Assembly (NCBI GenBank): GCA_022567855.1
Contig: JADFGE010000022.1
Location: forward strand, 1 to 16,441
Source: Planctomycetota bacterium
Lineage (GTDB): Bacteria; Planctomycetota; Phycisphaerae; Phycisphaerales; SM1A02
Length of the DNA: 16,441 nt
Direction: 5' to 3'
Below the pieces are notes generated by a model. The model was not told the DNA's origin and did no database searches. It saw only the letters and a list, made by a program, of their open reading frames with translations. Shown in pieces: positions 1 through 6,769 of this stretch. The position numbers and the translations under genes are program-made. Each line of letters opens with the position of its first letter. Position 1 is the first letter of the stretch.

Positions 1-21
1 GAGGGCGTCAGATGAGTCAGC

Positions 22-522
22 CTATTTGCGCGCAGCTTTGTTGCTGGCGGCGGCGGCGCGCCTCCACTTGATCCTGGGAATCTCCACGGCCGCGCCGCCC
101 GCCGCCTCGATCTTCGCCCGGGCCGAAGCGGAGAACTTCTCAGCCGTGACCGTGAGCTTCTTGGTCAGCTCCCCTTCCCCGAGCACCTTCAGGGGCAGCT
201 TGGCGTCGCGGATCACCCCGGCCTCGGCTAAGGTCCGCGCGTCTACCTCCGCCCCCTTGTTACAACAACGTTCAAGCGACTTGACGTTCACGACGGCATA
301 CAAATGGCGGAACTGGGTGTTGGTGAAGCCGCGCTTGGGCATACGCCGAATCAGCGGCATCTGCCCACCCTCGTAGCCGGCGCGCCTCGACCAGCCTGCC
401 CGTGAAGCGGCGCCCTTGTGGCCTCGGCCGCTGGTCTTGCCATGGCCGCTGCCACGACCGCGCCCGATGCGCTTTCGCGCCCGGTGACGGCCGACCTTCT
501 CTGTGATCTCGTGGATCATCAT
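22..522 (-). CDS. rplO: 50S ribosomal protein L15
   Basis: L15 is a large-subunit protein that binds 23S rRNA late in assembly. The 166-residue product has the family's basic Gly-rich N-terminus (RIGRGRGSGHGKTSGRGHKG, about residues 18-37), followed by the GYEGGQMPL block and the globular C-terminal domain. The length is slightly above the usual 145-150, owing to an Ala/Lys/Arg-rich tail. The start is an ATG pair (520-522 and 517-519) preceded on the minus strand by a GGAG about 12 bases upstream; either Met could be used. It is the last gene of the cluster seen here and lies 58 bases after rpsE. The next gene (normally secY) is outside the window. Identification is from recognised family motifs. 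Confidence 0.97.
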   Translation of the reverse strand: MMIHEITEKVGRHRARKRIGRGRGSGHGKTSGRGHKGAASRAGWSRRAGYEGGQMPLIRRMPKRGFTNTQFRHLYAVVNVKSLERCCNKGAEVDARTLAEAGVIRDAKLPLKVLGEGELTKKLTVTAEKFSASARAKIEAAGGAAVEIPRIKWRRAAAASNKAARK

Positions 523-580
523 GATAATGCGAACTCCAACTCACCAAACAACGATACGGCCCGGAAGACCTCTAGAGACC

Positions 581-1387
581 TCACGTACTGGACGCCGGAG
601 GTTGCTCGGGCGATGACTCGGGGGGCGGCGGCGGGCTCACCGAGGGATCCCCACCCGAGTCTTGCACGACTGGGGGCGCTACACCAGCGCTCTGAGCGGC
701 GCGCTTGGCAGCGTCCGCGGCCACTTCTCGGCGTCGTCCACGGCCTCCTCCCCCACCGCGACGTCCTCCGCCGCGCGGTCTGCCTTTCCCTCGTCCCCTG
801 GATTCACCAACGACATTCACCGGCGCGGCCGCTTTCTCCCCCGATCCGCTGGTCGGCATGAACGCCTTGCCGCGCTCTATCGCCTCTTCCACTTCCGTCG
901 ATCCGATCACAACGCCGCGCAGCGACTCCACCGTCTCCTTGGACCGAAGTTGCCCCAATCCGTTCAGCACGGCTTTGACCAGGTTCTTGGAATTGTTCGA
1001 TCCATACGACTTGGTCAGACAATCCTGCACGCCGACCATTTCCAGCGGCGCGCGAACCGAAGCCCCGGCGATAACGCCCGTCCCCGGCGAGGCCGGCAGC
1101 AGTCTCACCATGCACGCGCCGAATCTACCCGTCACCGCATGCGGCAACGTCCGGCCGAAGATCGGATACGACCGCATCTTCCGTCGCGCTTCCTTCTGTG
1201 CCTTTTCAATCGCCGGCGGCACCTGGTTCGCCTTGCCGTACCCGATGCCGACCCGGCCTTGGCGATCACCCACCACGACCAGCGACGAGAAGCTGAAGCG
1301 TCGGCCTCCCTTGACCGTGGCGGCGGTTCTGAAGACACCCACCGTCGTTGATTCGAGCGCTGCGGATTCGTCGAGTATTTCTGCCAT
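581..1387 (-). CDS. rpsE: 30S ribosomal protein S5 with long Gly/Arg-rich C-terminal extension
   Basis: S5 contributes to decoding accuracy in the small subunit and is essential. The double-stranded RNA-binding-like domain and the second domain are both present. Visible blocks are VVVGDRQGRVGIGYGKA (37-53), the AGASVRAPLEMVG segment (107-119) and the SNNSKNLVKA segment (130-139). The core ends near residue 172, close to the usual 165-170. It is followed by about 95 extra residues: a G/R-rich stretch of RGG and RGR type (about 196-220), an Ala-rich linker and a Pro/Ser/Glu-rich end (about 240-268). The ATG at 1387 has a GGGTGAG about 9 bases upstream. rpsE is followed directly by rplO, with no rpmD between. 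The frame stays open with no sign of a frameshift, so the tail appears to be genuinely encoded. Confidence 0.96.
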   Translation of the reverse strand: MAEILDESAALESTTVGVFRTAATVKGGRRFSFSSLVVVGDRQGRVGIGYGKANQVPPAIEKAQKEARRKMRSYPIFGRTLPHAVTGRFGACMVRLLPASPGTGVIAGASVRAPLEMVGVQDCLTKSYGSNNSKNLVKAVLNGLGQLRSKETVESLRGVVIGSTEVEEAIERGKAFMPTSGSGEKAAAPVNVVGESRGRGKGRPRGGGRRGGGGGRGRRREVAADAAKRAAQSAGVAPPVVQDSGGDPSVSPPPPPESSPEQPPASST

Positions 1388-1497
1388 TCGTCGTGCTCAC
1401 CCTGCCGAGACGGACGGTGTCGCGGTCCTTTCGATCCATCCGCGATTTCTTGTCTCGTCTCGTTGTCGTCGTTTGTTTTGTGTCATTCGTGCGACGC

Positions 1498-1860
1498 TTA
1501 GAACTTCAACCCACCCTTGCGAGCCGCCTCGGCCAAGGCCTTGATCCGCCCGTGGTAGGCATACCCATTTCGATCGAAGACAACCTCGGTGATCCCGGCT
1601 TTCTTGGCCTTTTCCGCCAGTGTCTTTCCAACCCCGGCGGCGGCGGCGCAGTTGCCGCCAGCGCTGCCAGCACCCTTGGTCGGCGAGGTCGAAGCATCAA
1701 TCAGGGTGCGACCGGCCAGATCATCGATCACTTGAGCATAGATGTGCTTGAGGCTGCGAAAAACGGTCAGTCGCGGCCGGCTGGGCACGCCGATCACGCG
1801 CTTTCGAACGCCGGCCTTTCGCCGCAAGCGCCGCACCGTTTTCGATTTGACCCGTTCCAT
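1498..1860 (-). CDS. rplR: 50S ribosomal protein L18
   Basis: L18 binds 5S rRNA and anchors it, together with L5, to the central protuberance. The 120-residue product shows the usual RPRLTVFRSLKHIYAQVIDD block (28-47) and the C-terminal VVFDRNGYAYHGRIKALAEAAR region (93-114). The ATG at 1860 is chosen over an upstream in-frame start at 1899 because it has a perfect AAGGAG eight bases upstream and matches the family N-terminus. A somewhat Gly/Ala-rich insert (about residues 60-77) lies in the middle of the protein. It sits 39 bases after rplF and 110 bases before rpsE. Confidence 0.97.
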   Translation of the reverse strand: MERVKSKTVRRLRRKAGVRKRVIGVPSRPRLTVFRSLKHIYAQVIDDLAGRTLIDASTSPTKGAGSAGGNCAAAAGVGKTLAEKAKKAGITEVVFDRNGYAYHGRIKALAEAARKGGLKF

Positions 1861-1868
1861 GTGAACCG

Positions 1869-1874
1869 CTCCTT
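1869..1874 (-). promoter_or_regulatory. Ribosome binding site of rplR
   Basis: The minus strand reads AAGGAG here, eight bases before the ATG at 1860. It decides between that start and the in-frame start at 1899. Confidence 0.85.
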
Positions 1875-1899
1875 TGCACTGCATCATGCAGCGCCGCAC

Positions 1900-2457
1900 C
1901 TACGCTCCAAACACCTTGCCTTGCTTTCGAATGATAATCTCCCCGACGTACTTGATGCCTTTGCCGTTGTAGGGTTCCGGCGGTCTCTTCGCGCGTATCT
2001 GGGCCGCCAACTGACCCACCGCCTGCTTGTCGGCCCCACTAACCGTGATGAAGGCCTTCTCCACCGCCACTTCAACGCCGCCGGGCACGGGGAGATCAAC
2101 GGGGTGACAATAGCCAATGTTCAGTTGGATCGTCTGGCCCATCGCCTTGGCGTTCCATCCCACACCGACCACTTCCAACCGCTTGGTGTACCCCTCCGAG
2201 ACGCCCTTGATCATGTTGGCGACCAACGAGCGGGTCAGCCCCCAATACGCCCGCATCTGCCGCTCGCCCATCTGGTCCCGCGGAATCGAGCAGATGATGC
2301 GGTTCTCAGCCTCGTTCCACGTCACCGCGATTTCCGGGCGGTGAACCATCGAGAGCTTTCCGCGCGGACCTTCGACCGCCACCGTGCGCGTCTGTGGATC
2401 GATCGTCACTTTCACGCCGGACGGAACGTCAACTGGCTTTTTTCCTACTCGGGACAT
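1900..2457 (-). CDS. rplF: 50S ribosomal protein L6
   Basis: L6 lies near the GTPase-associated centre of the large subunit and binds 23S rRNA. The 185-residue product is near the family length (about 178) and has both L6 repeats. The N-terminus is MSRVGKKPVDVPSGVKV. The second half holds the signature PPEPYNGKGIKY (159-170) and ends in KQGKVFGA, as bacterial L6 usually does. The start is the ATG at 2457. The nearest purine-rich stretch (GAAGAG) is rather far upstream, so initiation may depend on translation of rpsH, which ends 51 bases earlier. Confidence 0.97.
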   Translation of the reverse strand: MSRVGKKPVDVPSGVKVTIDPQTRTVAVEGPRGKLSMVHRPEIAVTWNEAENRIICSIPRDQMGERQMRAYWGLTRSLVANMIKGVSEGYTKRLEVVGVGWNAKAMGQTIQLNIGYCHPVDLPVPGGVEVAVEKAFITVSGADKQAVGQLAAQIRAKRPPEPYNGKGIKYVGEIIIRKQGKVFGA

Positions 2458-2508
2458 TCTGGCAGTAGCTCTTCTGTGCGGGCATCAGCGCCCGGTAAAC
2501 ATCGATCA

Positions 2509-2907
2509 TCAGGTGACAACGGCAACGACCTCGCCGCCGATGTTCTCTTCTCGACAGCGGCGGTCGCTCAGAACCCCCTTGCTCGTGGAGACGATGGCGA
2601 TGCCCAGTCCCTGCAACGGGCGGGGCAGATCACCGACGCGACTATAGACGCGCCGCCCGACCTTGGACACTCGGTCGATGCTGTGGATGATCTGCTCTCC
2701 GCGCGGACCGTACTTCAGTTGCACGCGAAGGATCCCCTGGCGACCGTCGTCGATCACGTCGTACGACTTGATATACCCTTCCGCAACGAGAACCCCGGCC
2801 ACGCCTTGGTTGAGCTTGTTGTTGAGGCAGTCAACCGTCGGGGCCTGGTTGCGAATCGCGTTGCGAACGCGGGTCAGCATGTCAGCGGTCAGATCTTGTA
2901 GGGACAT
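2509..2907 (-). CDS. rpsH: 30S ribosomal protein S8
   Basis: S8 binds the central domain of 16S rRNA and nucleates assembly. In E. coli it is also the autogenous repressor of the spc operon. The 132-residue product has the N-terminal DMLTRVRNAI block (9-18), the ILRVQLKYGPRG segment (59-70) and the C-terminal signature STSKGVLSD (107-115) followed by GGEVVAVV (124-131). The ATG at 2907 is preferred to the upstream in-frame start at 2940 because a GGAGG lies five bases before it. The 79-base spacer from rpsN contains a strong hairpin. Confidence 0.97.
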   Translation of the reverse strand: MSLQDLTADMLTRVRNAIRNQAPTVDCLNNKLNQGVAGVLVAEGYIKSYDVIDDGRQGILRVQLKYGPRGEQIIHSIDRVSKVGRRVYSRVGDLPRPLQGLGIAIVSTSKGVLSDRRCREENIGGEVVAVVT

Positions 2908-2912
2908 TGTTC

Positions 2913-2917
2913 CCTCC
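2913..2917 (-). promoter_or_regulatory. Ribosome binding site of rpsH
   Basis: GGAGG on the minus strand, five bases before the ATG at 2907. It fixes the S8 start. Confidence 0.85.
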
Positions 2918-2946
2918 AAAGAAGTCGGGGAGCACCGCAAAGCCCT

Positions 2947-2963
2947 GGCCCGCGATCCGGGCC
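2947..2963 (-). repeat. Stem-loop between rpsN and rpsH
   Basis: A perfect 6-bp GC inverted repeat (GGCCCG / CGGGCC) with a 5-base loop lies 30 bases downstream of the S14 stop codon and about 40 bases upstream of the S8 start. No T run follows, so it is not an obvious terminator. It could be an mRNA processing or translation-control element; the function is inferred only. Confidence 0.5.
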
Positions 2964-2986
2964 GCTTGACTCGTCAGTCCGTTGCA

Positions 2987-3172
2987 TCACCAGCTTGCCT
3001 TTCTCATACCGGGGATCATGCCTTGGAGCGCGAGTTCGCGCAGGACGATCCGGCTCACGCCGAATTTCCGGTACACACCGCGGGCACGGCCGGTGATCTG
3101 ACAACGGTTGCGCTTCCGTGTTGAGAATTTCGGTTCCTTTTTCATTCGGGCGAAGACTCGTTTGCTAGCCAT
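2987..3172 (-). CDS. rpsN: 30S ribosomal protein S14, short form lacking the zinc ligands
   Basis: S14 sits in the head of the small subunit. The 61-residue product has the length and layout of the short (type Z) S14, with YRKFG (34-38), the RELALQGMIPG segment (45-55) and the terminal KASW. Short S14 usually binds zinc through CxxC-x12-CxxC. Here only the first ligand remains: C24 is kept, while the others are T27, S40 and V43. The protein therefore cannot form the usual four-cysteine site. It lies between rplE (36-base gap) and rpsH. The ATG at 3172 has only a weak purine-rich upstream stretch. Confidence 0.96.
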   Translation of the reverse strand: MASKRVFARMKKEPKFSTRKRNRCQITGRARGVYRKFGVSRIVLRELALQGMIPGMRKASW

Positions 3173-3208
3173 TTACTTTATCTTTCGGATTTGTAACTCG
3201 TGGCAGGA

Positions 3209-3814
3209 TCAAGCCGTCGGGCGGACGGCGCCGACTCCCTGCTCGGGCCGGACGAACGGCATGCCGAGCTGAGCGAGCACGAACGTGCTCATTTGGGGGT
3301 TGGACTTCTCGAAAACGATATTGATGTTCATTCCGTGGGTGAGGCTGACGTTGGCCATGTTGATCTCAGGCCAGACGGCTTGCTCAACCAAACCCATGGA
3401 GTAACTGCCGCCGGGGTCGAAGGCGGTGTCCTTCAGCCCGCGGAAGTCGCGGATGCGAGGGATGGCGAGGTTGATGAGACGATCGAGGAAGTGCCACATT
3501 CGATCTCCGTGCAACGTCACCATGAGCGCGGAGGGCGCGCCGGCGCGCACCTTGAAATTCGACACCGACTTTTTCGCCATGATCGTAATCGGCCGTTGCC
3601 CCGTAATGACAGACAGTGTCTCGGCCACCGTGTCGCGGACCTCCGGCTTGAGCTTCTGATTCTCCAGATACCGTCCCACGCCGCAGTTGATCACGATCTT
3701 GACCATTCGGGGCAATTGGTGAACATTGCGCAAAGCGAACTTCTCCATGACCGCCGGGGCGACGGTCTCCTGGTAAAGTTTCCGGAGTCGAGGGAGTTCT
3801 CGTTGCGCAATCAT
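3209..3814 (-). CDS. rplE: 50S ribosomal protein L5
   Basis: L5 binds 5S rRNA and forms part of the central protuberance, contacting the P-site tRNA region and S13. The 201-residue product shows the family blocks KIVINCGVG (39-47), TGQRPITIMAKKSVSNFKVR (71-90), the IPRIRDFRGL segment (118-127), and the GMPF close (184-187). It has about 14 residues beyond GMPF, making it slightly longer than usual. The ATG at 3814 is chosen because it matches the family N-terminus and because AGGA overlaps the rplX stop region just upstream. The gap to rplX is only 10 bases, consistent with coupled translation. Confidence 0.97.
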   Translation of the reverse strand: MIAQRELPRLRKLYQETVAPAVMEKFALRNVHQLPRMVKIVINCGVGRYLENQKLKPEVRDTVAETLSVITGQRPITIMAKKSVSNFKVRAGAPSALMVTLHGDRMWHFLDRLINLAIPRIRDFRGLKDTAFDPGGSYSMGLVEQAVWPEINMANVSLTHGMNINIVFEKSNPQMSTFVLAQLGMPFVRPEQGVGAVRPTA

Positions 3815-3824
3815 GATCTGGGTC

Positions 3825-4196
3825 CTAGCTGTCCTTCTTTGGCGCGGATTTCGTCCGGGCCGGCTTCTTGGTCGGCTTGCGGAGCACGTGCAGCTCTTTG
3901 CCGCCCCTGACCGCCACACGATACTTCGATCCGTCCGGCTTGCTCACGAATCTCACCCGCGTCGGCTTTCCGTCCACGACCGGGCTAACGTTGCTGGCGT
4001 GGATGGGCATTTCCCGCCGGACGATGCCGCCTTGCGGGTTGGCCTGCGAGGGTTTGAGATGCTTGGCACGGATGTTGATCCCCTGCACGACCACGCGGCC
4101 GGCCTTCGGCAGCACACGGAGCACCTCCCCCGTCGCGCCACGGTCGTTGCCGGCGGTAACAATCACCGTATCGCCTTTAAGGATATGACGGGGCAT
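3825..4196 (-). CDS. rplX: 50S ribosomal protein L24
   Basis: L24 is an early assembly initiator that binds the 5' end of 23S rRNA. The 123-residue product begins with a KOW motif (GDTVIVTAGNDRGATGEVLR, 8-27). It continues with INIRAKHLKPSQANPQGGI (40-58), typical of bacterial L24, and ends in a Lys-rich tail of about 15 residues. The ATG at 4196 lies one base after the rplN stop (TGA C ATG), which points to translational coupling with L14. Confidence 0.97.
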   Translation of the reverse strand: MPRHILKGDTVIVTAGNDRGATGEVLRVLPKAGRVVVQGINIRAKHLKPSQANPQGGIVRREMPIHASNVSPVVDGKPTRVRFVSKPDGSKYRVAVRGGKELHVLRKPTKKPARTKSAPKKDS

Positions 4197-4197
4197 G

Positions 4198-4584
4198 TCA
4201 GATTACCTCAGACGCCAGAGAAACGATCTTCATGTAGTTCTTCTCGCGCAGCTCCCTGGCCACGGCGCCGAAGATGCGGGTTCCGCGCGGATTCCCGTCG
4301 TCGTCGATCAACACGCACGCATTGGAATCAAAGCGAACATACGACCCATCGCTTCGGCGGGTCGGGCTCTTGGTGCGGACGATCACAGCCCGCACCTTAT
4401 CGCCGGTCTTGACTTCAGCGTTGGGCAGCGCCTTCTTGACCGTGCAGACGATGCGATCGCCGATCCGCGCGGTGCGTCGGGTGCCCCTTCCGCGCGCGGT
4501 CGATCCGCCGAGGACGCCGATGACCAAGATCACCTTCGCCCCACTGTTGTCTGCTACGACGAGTCTGGATTCCTTCTGAATCAT
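4198..4584 (-). CDS. rplN: 50S ribosomal protein L14
   Basis: L14 lies on the subunit interface and helps form intersubunit bridges with 16S rRNA. The 128-residue product begins MIQKESRLVVADNSGAK. It contains VIVRTKSPTRRSDGSYVRFD (67-86) and GTRIFGAVARELRE (101-114), all strongly conserved in the family. A short insert around residues 28-37 (GSTARGRGTR) makes it slightly longer than the usual 122. The ATG at 4584 is chosen over upstream in-frame starts because the family begins at MIQ. rpsQ ends 37 bases upstream and rplX follows after one base. Confidence 0.97.
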   Translation of the reverse strand: MIQKESRLVVADNSGAKVILVIGVLGGSTARGRGTRRTARIGDRIVCTVKKALPNAEVKTGDKVRAVIVRTKSPTRRSDGSYVRFDSNACVLIDDDGNPRGTRIFGAVARELREKNYMKIVSLASEVI

Positions 4585-4621
4585 GCGTATCTCTGCAACA
4601 AGTCCGTACTTGATCCTCGAA

Positions 4622-4936
4622 CTAAGCGGTGGGCTCCGACCCGGCCCCAACCGATGCGCTCCCCGATGCCGGCACCAACACTCGGACAACCACCCACGAT
4701 TTGGTCTTGGAGACCCGACGGCAATGGGCGATCTCAACCCGATCACCCTTCTTGGAGCAATTCTCCTCATCGTGAACGTGAAGCACCGTTCGGCGTCGGA
4801 TGTACTTGCCGTACTTCGGATGCTTCACGCTGAATTTGATCACGACCTTACGAGTCTTGTCCCGCAGGTCGGATTCGACGACCCCGACCTTTCGAGGCGA
4901 GCGTTGCGACGGCTTGATTTCTATTTTTTGTAGCAC
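4622..4936 (-). CDS. rpsQ: 30S ribosomal protein S17
   Basis: S17 is a primary 16S rRNA-binding protein with an OB-fold. The 104-residue product contains GVVESDLRDKTRKVVIK (18-34), HPKYGKYIRRRTVLHVHDE (39-57) and a GDRVEIAHCRRVSKTKSW block (64-81). It ends in a short Ala/Ser/Gly-rich extension of about 17 residues. The start is GTG at 4936, the only plausible start in family register. It is supported by AGGA six bases upstream, which overlaps the rpmC stop codon. Only eight bases separate the two genes, so translation of S17 is probably coupled to L29. Confidence 0.95.
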   Translation of the reverse strand: MLQKIEIKPSQRSPRKVGVVESDLRDKTRKVVIKFSVKHPKYGKYIRRRTVLHVHDEENCSKKGDRVEIAHCRRVSKTKSWVVVRVLVPASGSASVGAGSEPTA

Positions 4937-4942
4937 GGTTAT

Positions 4943-4946
4943 TCCT
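4943..4946 (-). promoter_or_regulatory. Ribosome binding site supporting the GTG start of rpsQ
   Basis: AGGA on the minus strand, six bases before GTG at 4936 and overlapping the TAG stop of rpmC. It supports GTG initiation of S17. Confidence 0.6.
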
Positions 4947-5160
4947 ACGACGTTTTCTCGGGCGACGACTTACTCACGCGCCGGGCCGTTTGCTCCGTCA
5001 ACAGCCGAGCAATGTCCCCACGTGTCTTCTTGAACTGCGAGGTGTCCTCGATCTTTTCCGTCACCGCTTGTGTTCGAAGATCGAACATCCAGCGGCGCAG
5101 GCGCTTCACCTCTACGGTCAGTTCGTCATCGGACAGTTTGTGAACTTCTTTGGCTTTCAT
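4945..5160 (-). CDS. rpmC: 50S ribosomal protein L29
   Basis: L29 is a small helical protein near the peptide exit tunnel that helps dock trigger factor and SRP. The 71-residue product begins MKAKEVHKLSDDEL and has the family's pattern of two long helices, with an RRWMFDLRTQ segment (22-31) and the FKKTRGDIARLLTE helix (43-56). A Ser/Lys-rich tail follows. The ATG at 5160 has no good nearby ribosome binding site. The GGAGG further upstream is 25 bases away and lies in a potential hairpin stem in the spacer from rplP. Confidence 0.95.
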   Translation of the reverse strand: MKAKEVHKLSDDELTVEVKRLRRWMFDLRTQAVTEKIEDTSQFKKTRGDIARLLTEQTARRVSKSSPEKTS

Positions 5161-5183
5161 GGCTAACAGTCAACTCAGATCGA

Positions 5184-5226
5184 AACCTCCGGATCAATCC
5201 TTCACGCGGGGAGGTTCCTACGGAAC
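5184..5226 (-). repeat. Overlapping inverted repeats in the rplP-rpmC spacer
   Basis: Plus-strand AACCTCC (5184-5190) pairs with GGAGGTT (5210-5216). A second inverted repeat, GTTCC (5214-5218) with GGAAC (5222-5226), shares three bases with it. The two stems are therefore mutually exclusive in the mRNA. The first stem includes the only GGAGG upstream of rpmC. A regulatory role is inferred, not shown. Confidence 0.45.
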
Positions 5227-5247
5227 ATCACCGCGTCGCGGCGTGGT

Positions 5248-5667
5248 CTACACGGCCAGGCGCCTCCTTACGAAGCGGCACCGCACGGGCATCTTGTGGG
5301 CGATGCGTGCGAAGGCCTCTTTGGCGATCAGCTCCGGAACGCCGGCGATCTCATAGAGCATGGTGCCGGGTTTCACCCGCGCCGCCCAGTAGGCCGTGTC
5401 CGCCTTGCCCTTACCCATTCGCGTCTCCAGCGGCTTCTTGGAAACCGGTTTGTCGGGGAAAATCCGAATAAAGACCTTGCCCTGGCGGCGCAGGAAGTGC
5501 TGGGCGGCGATTCGCCCCGCCTCGATCTGACGGGCGGTGACCCAGTGCAGCTCCAGCGCCTGAAGCCCGTAATCTCCGAACGCAACATAGTTGCCGCGCG
5601 TCGCCTTGCCTTTGAGACGACCGCGCATCTGCTTTCGGAACTTGATTCGCTTGGGCATCGAAGGCAT
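5248..5667 (-). CDS. rplP: 50S ribosomal protein L16
   Basis: L16 helps position the A-site tRNA and is needed for a functional peptidyl transferase centre. The 139-residue product has the KRIKFRKQMRGRLKGKATRG block (6-25), the GDYGLQALE segment (31-39) and RMGKGKADTAYW (83-94). It ends with the AHKMPVRCRFVRR segment of the family. Two ATGs are possible (5667 and 5658); the first is preferred because AGGAA lies eight bases upstream. It lies 36 bases after rpsC. An 87-base spacer with inverted repeats separates it from rpmC. Confidence 0.96.
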   Translation of the reverse strand: MPSMPKRIKFRKQMRGRLKGKATRGNYVAFGDYGLQALELHWVTARQIEAGRIAAQHFLRRQGKVFIRIFPDKPVSKKPLETRMGKGKADTAYWAARVKPGTMLYEIAGVPELIAKEAFARIAHKMPVRCRFVRRRLAV

Positions 5668-5703
5668 AAAAACAATTCCTCACCTGATCGTGAACAACCT
5701 CAA

Positions 5704-6408
5704 CTAGCGTCGGCCTCGAGCCCGAGCCCGGGCGCCCGCCGCCTTGGAGGCCGCCTGCTCGTCCTCCAGATCCGTATACATTCCTTTGAACACCCACACC
5801 TTGACACCGATCGTTCCGTGCTTTGTGAGGCTATGGACCATCGCGTAATCGATGTTCGCCTGCAACGTTGACAGCGGGAGGCTCCCTAAGCGCGTATCGA
5901 GTCGTCGCGACATCTCCGATCCGCCGAGGCGCCCGGCAAGCAGGATCCGTGCGCCCTTGGCCCCAGCCTGCATCGCGCCTTCGCACCGTTGCTTGACAAG
6001 CCGGCGGAAGTTGGCTCGTTTCTTGAGCTGCTCCGCCACCGCCTCCGCGATCAGGGTTGCATCCGTATCGGGATTCTGAATCTCGATGATCTTGACCGAC
6101 ACCTTGCGCCCCGTGAGCGCCTGAAGCGACTGCGTCAGTTGATCGATCTCCTGTCCCTTGGGCCCGATGACGAGCCCGGGTCGCGCGGTCTTGACAATGA
6201 TCGTCAACTCCTCACGAGTCCGCTCGATATAGATATCCGACACCGCCGCAAAGGGAGGGGTTCGATTGAGCCGCTGGTCGACGTACTTGCGTATGCGGTA
6301 GTCCTCCACCAGCAGCTCCGCGAAGAGCGCTTTGGGTGCATACCAGCGGGACTTGTGGCCCTCGGTAATCCCCACACGGAAGCCGAATGGATGTGTCTTT
6401 TGCCCCAC
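5704..6408 (-). CDS. rpsC: 30S ribosomal protein S3
   Basis: S3 forms part of the mRNA entry channel and helicase site of the small subunit. The 234-residue product starts with the family N-terminus MGQKTHPFGFRVGI. It contains the KH domain GLVIGPKG loop (78-85) and the C-terminal domain with the GARILLAGRLGGSEMSR block and GTIGVKVWVFKG, and ends in an Arg/Ala-rich tail. The start is GTG at 6408, supported by a GAGGAG seven bases upstream. The gap to rplV is three bases, so the genes are probably translationally coupled. Confidence 0.97.
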   Translation of the reverse strand: MGQKTHPFGFRVGITEGHKSRWYAPKALFAELLVEDYRIRKYVDQRLNRTPPFAAVSDIYIERTREELTIIVKTARPGLVIGPKGQEIDQLTQSLQALTGRKVSVKIIEIQNPDTDATLIAEAVAEQLKKRANFRRLVKQRCEGAMQAGAKGARILLAGRLGGSEMSRRLDTRLGSLPLSTLQANIDYAMVHSLTKHGTIGVKVWVFKGMYTDLEDEQAASKAAGARARARGRR

Positions 6409-6411
6409 GGA

Positions 6412-6744
6412 TCAACTCCTCTCGTCCAACGACAGGTGCAGGTGGCTGGTGCGCTTCCTGATCGGGTGCGCTCGACCCCGGTCCTTCGGACGCCAGCGCT
6501 TCATCGTCGGCCCCTCATCGACCCGGGATTCGCTGACATAAAGGTTCTGAACATTCGCCTCCTTCTCTTCCGCATTGGCGATCGCGCTCTTGAGCACGGC
6601 CTTGAAGTACCAAGCCGCCCGTTTCTTCGAGAACGAAAGCGCCGTCATGGCATCGTCGATCCGTTGACCGCGGATCATCGCCGCGACAAGGCGCGCCTTG
6701 CGAGGCGCGATGCGGGCGAAGCGATGTATTGCCTGGTAAGCCAT
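6412..6744 (-). CDS. rplV: 50S ribosomal protein L22
   Basis: L22 lines the peptide exit tunnel with an extended beta hairpin. The 110-residue product has IAPRKARLVAAMIRG (12-26), the LKSAIANAEEK helix (51-61) and the hairpin region ending in IRKRTSHLHLSLDE (95-108), which closely match the family. The ATG at 6744 matches the family N-terminus and has GGAG about 13 bases upstream. It lies 25 bases after rpsS and three bases before rpsC. Confidence 0.97.
   Translation of the reverse strand: MAYQAIHRFARIAPRKARLVAAMIRGQRIDDAMTALSFSKKRAAWYFKAVLKSAIANAEEKEANVQNLYVSESRVDEGPTMKRWRPKDRGRAHPIRKRTSHLHLSLDERS
6416..6421 (-). promoter_or_regulatory. Ribosome binding site supporting the GTG start of rpsC
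   Basis: GAGGAG on the minus strand, seven bases before GTG at 6408 and inside the 3' end of rplV. It decides the S3 start. Confidence 0.85.
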
Positions 6745-6769
6745 GGGATTCGCGGATCTCCGGGCGCCG

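Noticed and set aside
705..1544. Plus-strand open frame opposite rpsE
   Set aside because: It is a shadow of the S5 gene, whose product is strongly conserved; the Arg/Pro-rich reading comes from the complement of the Gly/Arg tail.
1348..2901. 517-codon open frame on the plus strand across rplR, rplF and rpsH
   Set aside because: It is antisense to three well-recognised ribosomal genes; its composition is His/Arg/Leu-rich as expected of a shadow frame in GC-rich DNA.
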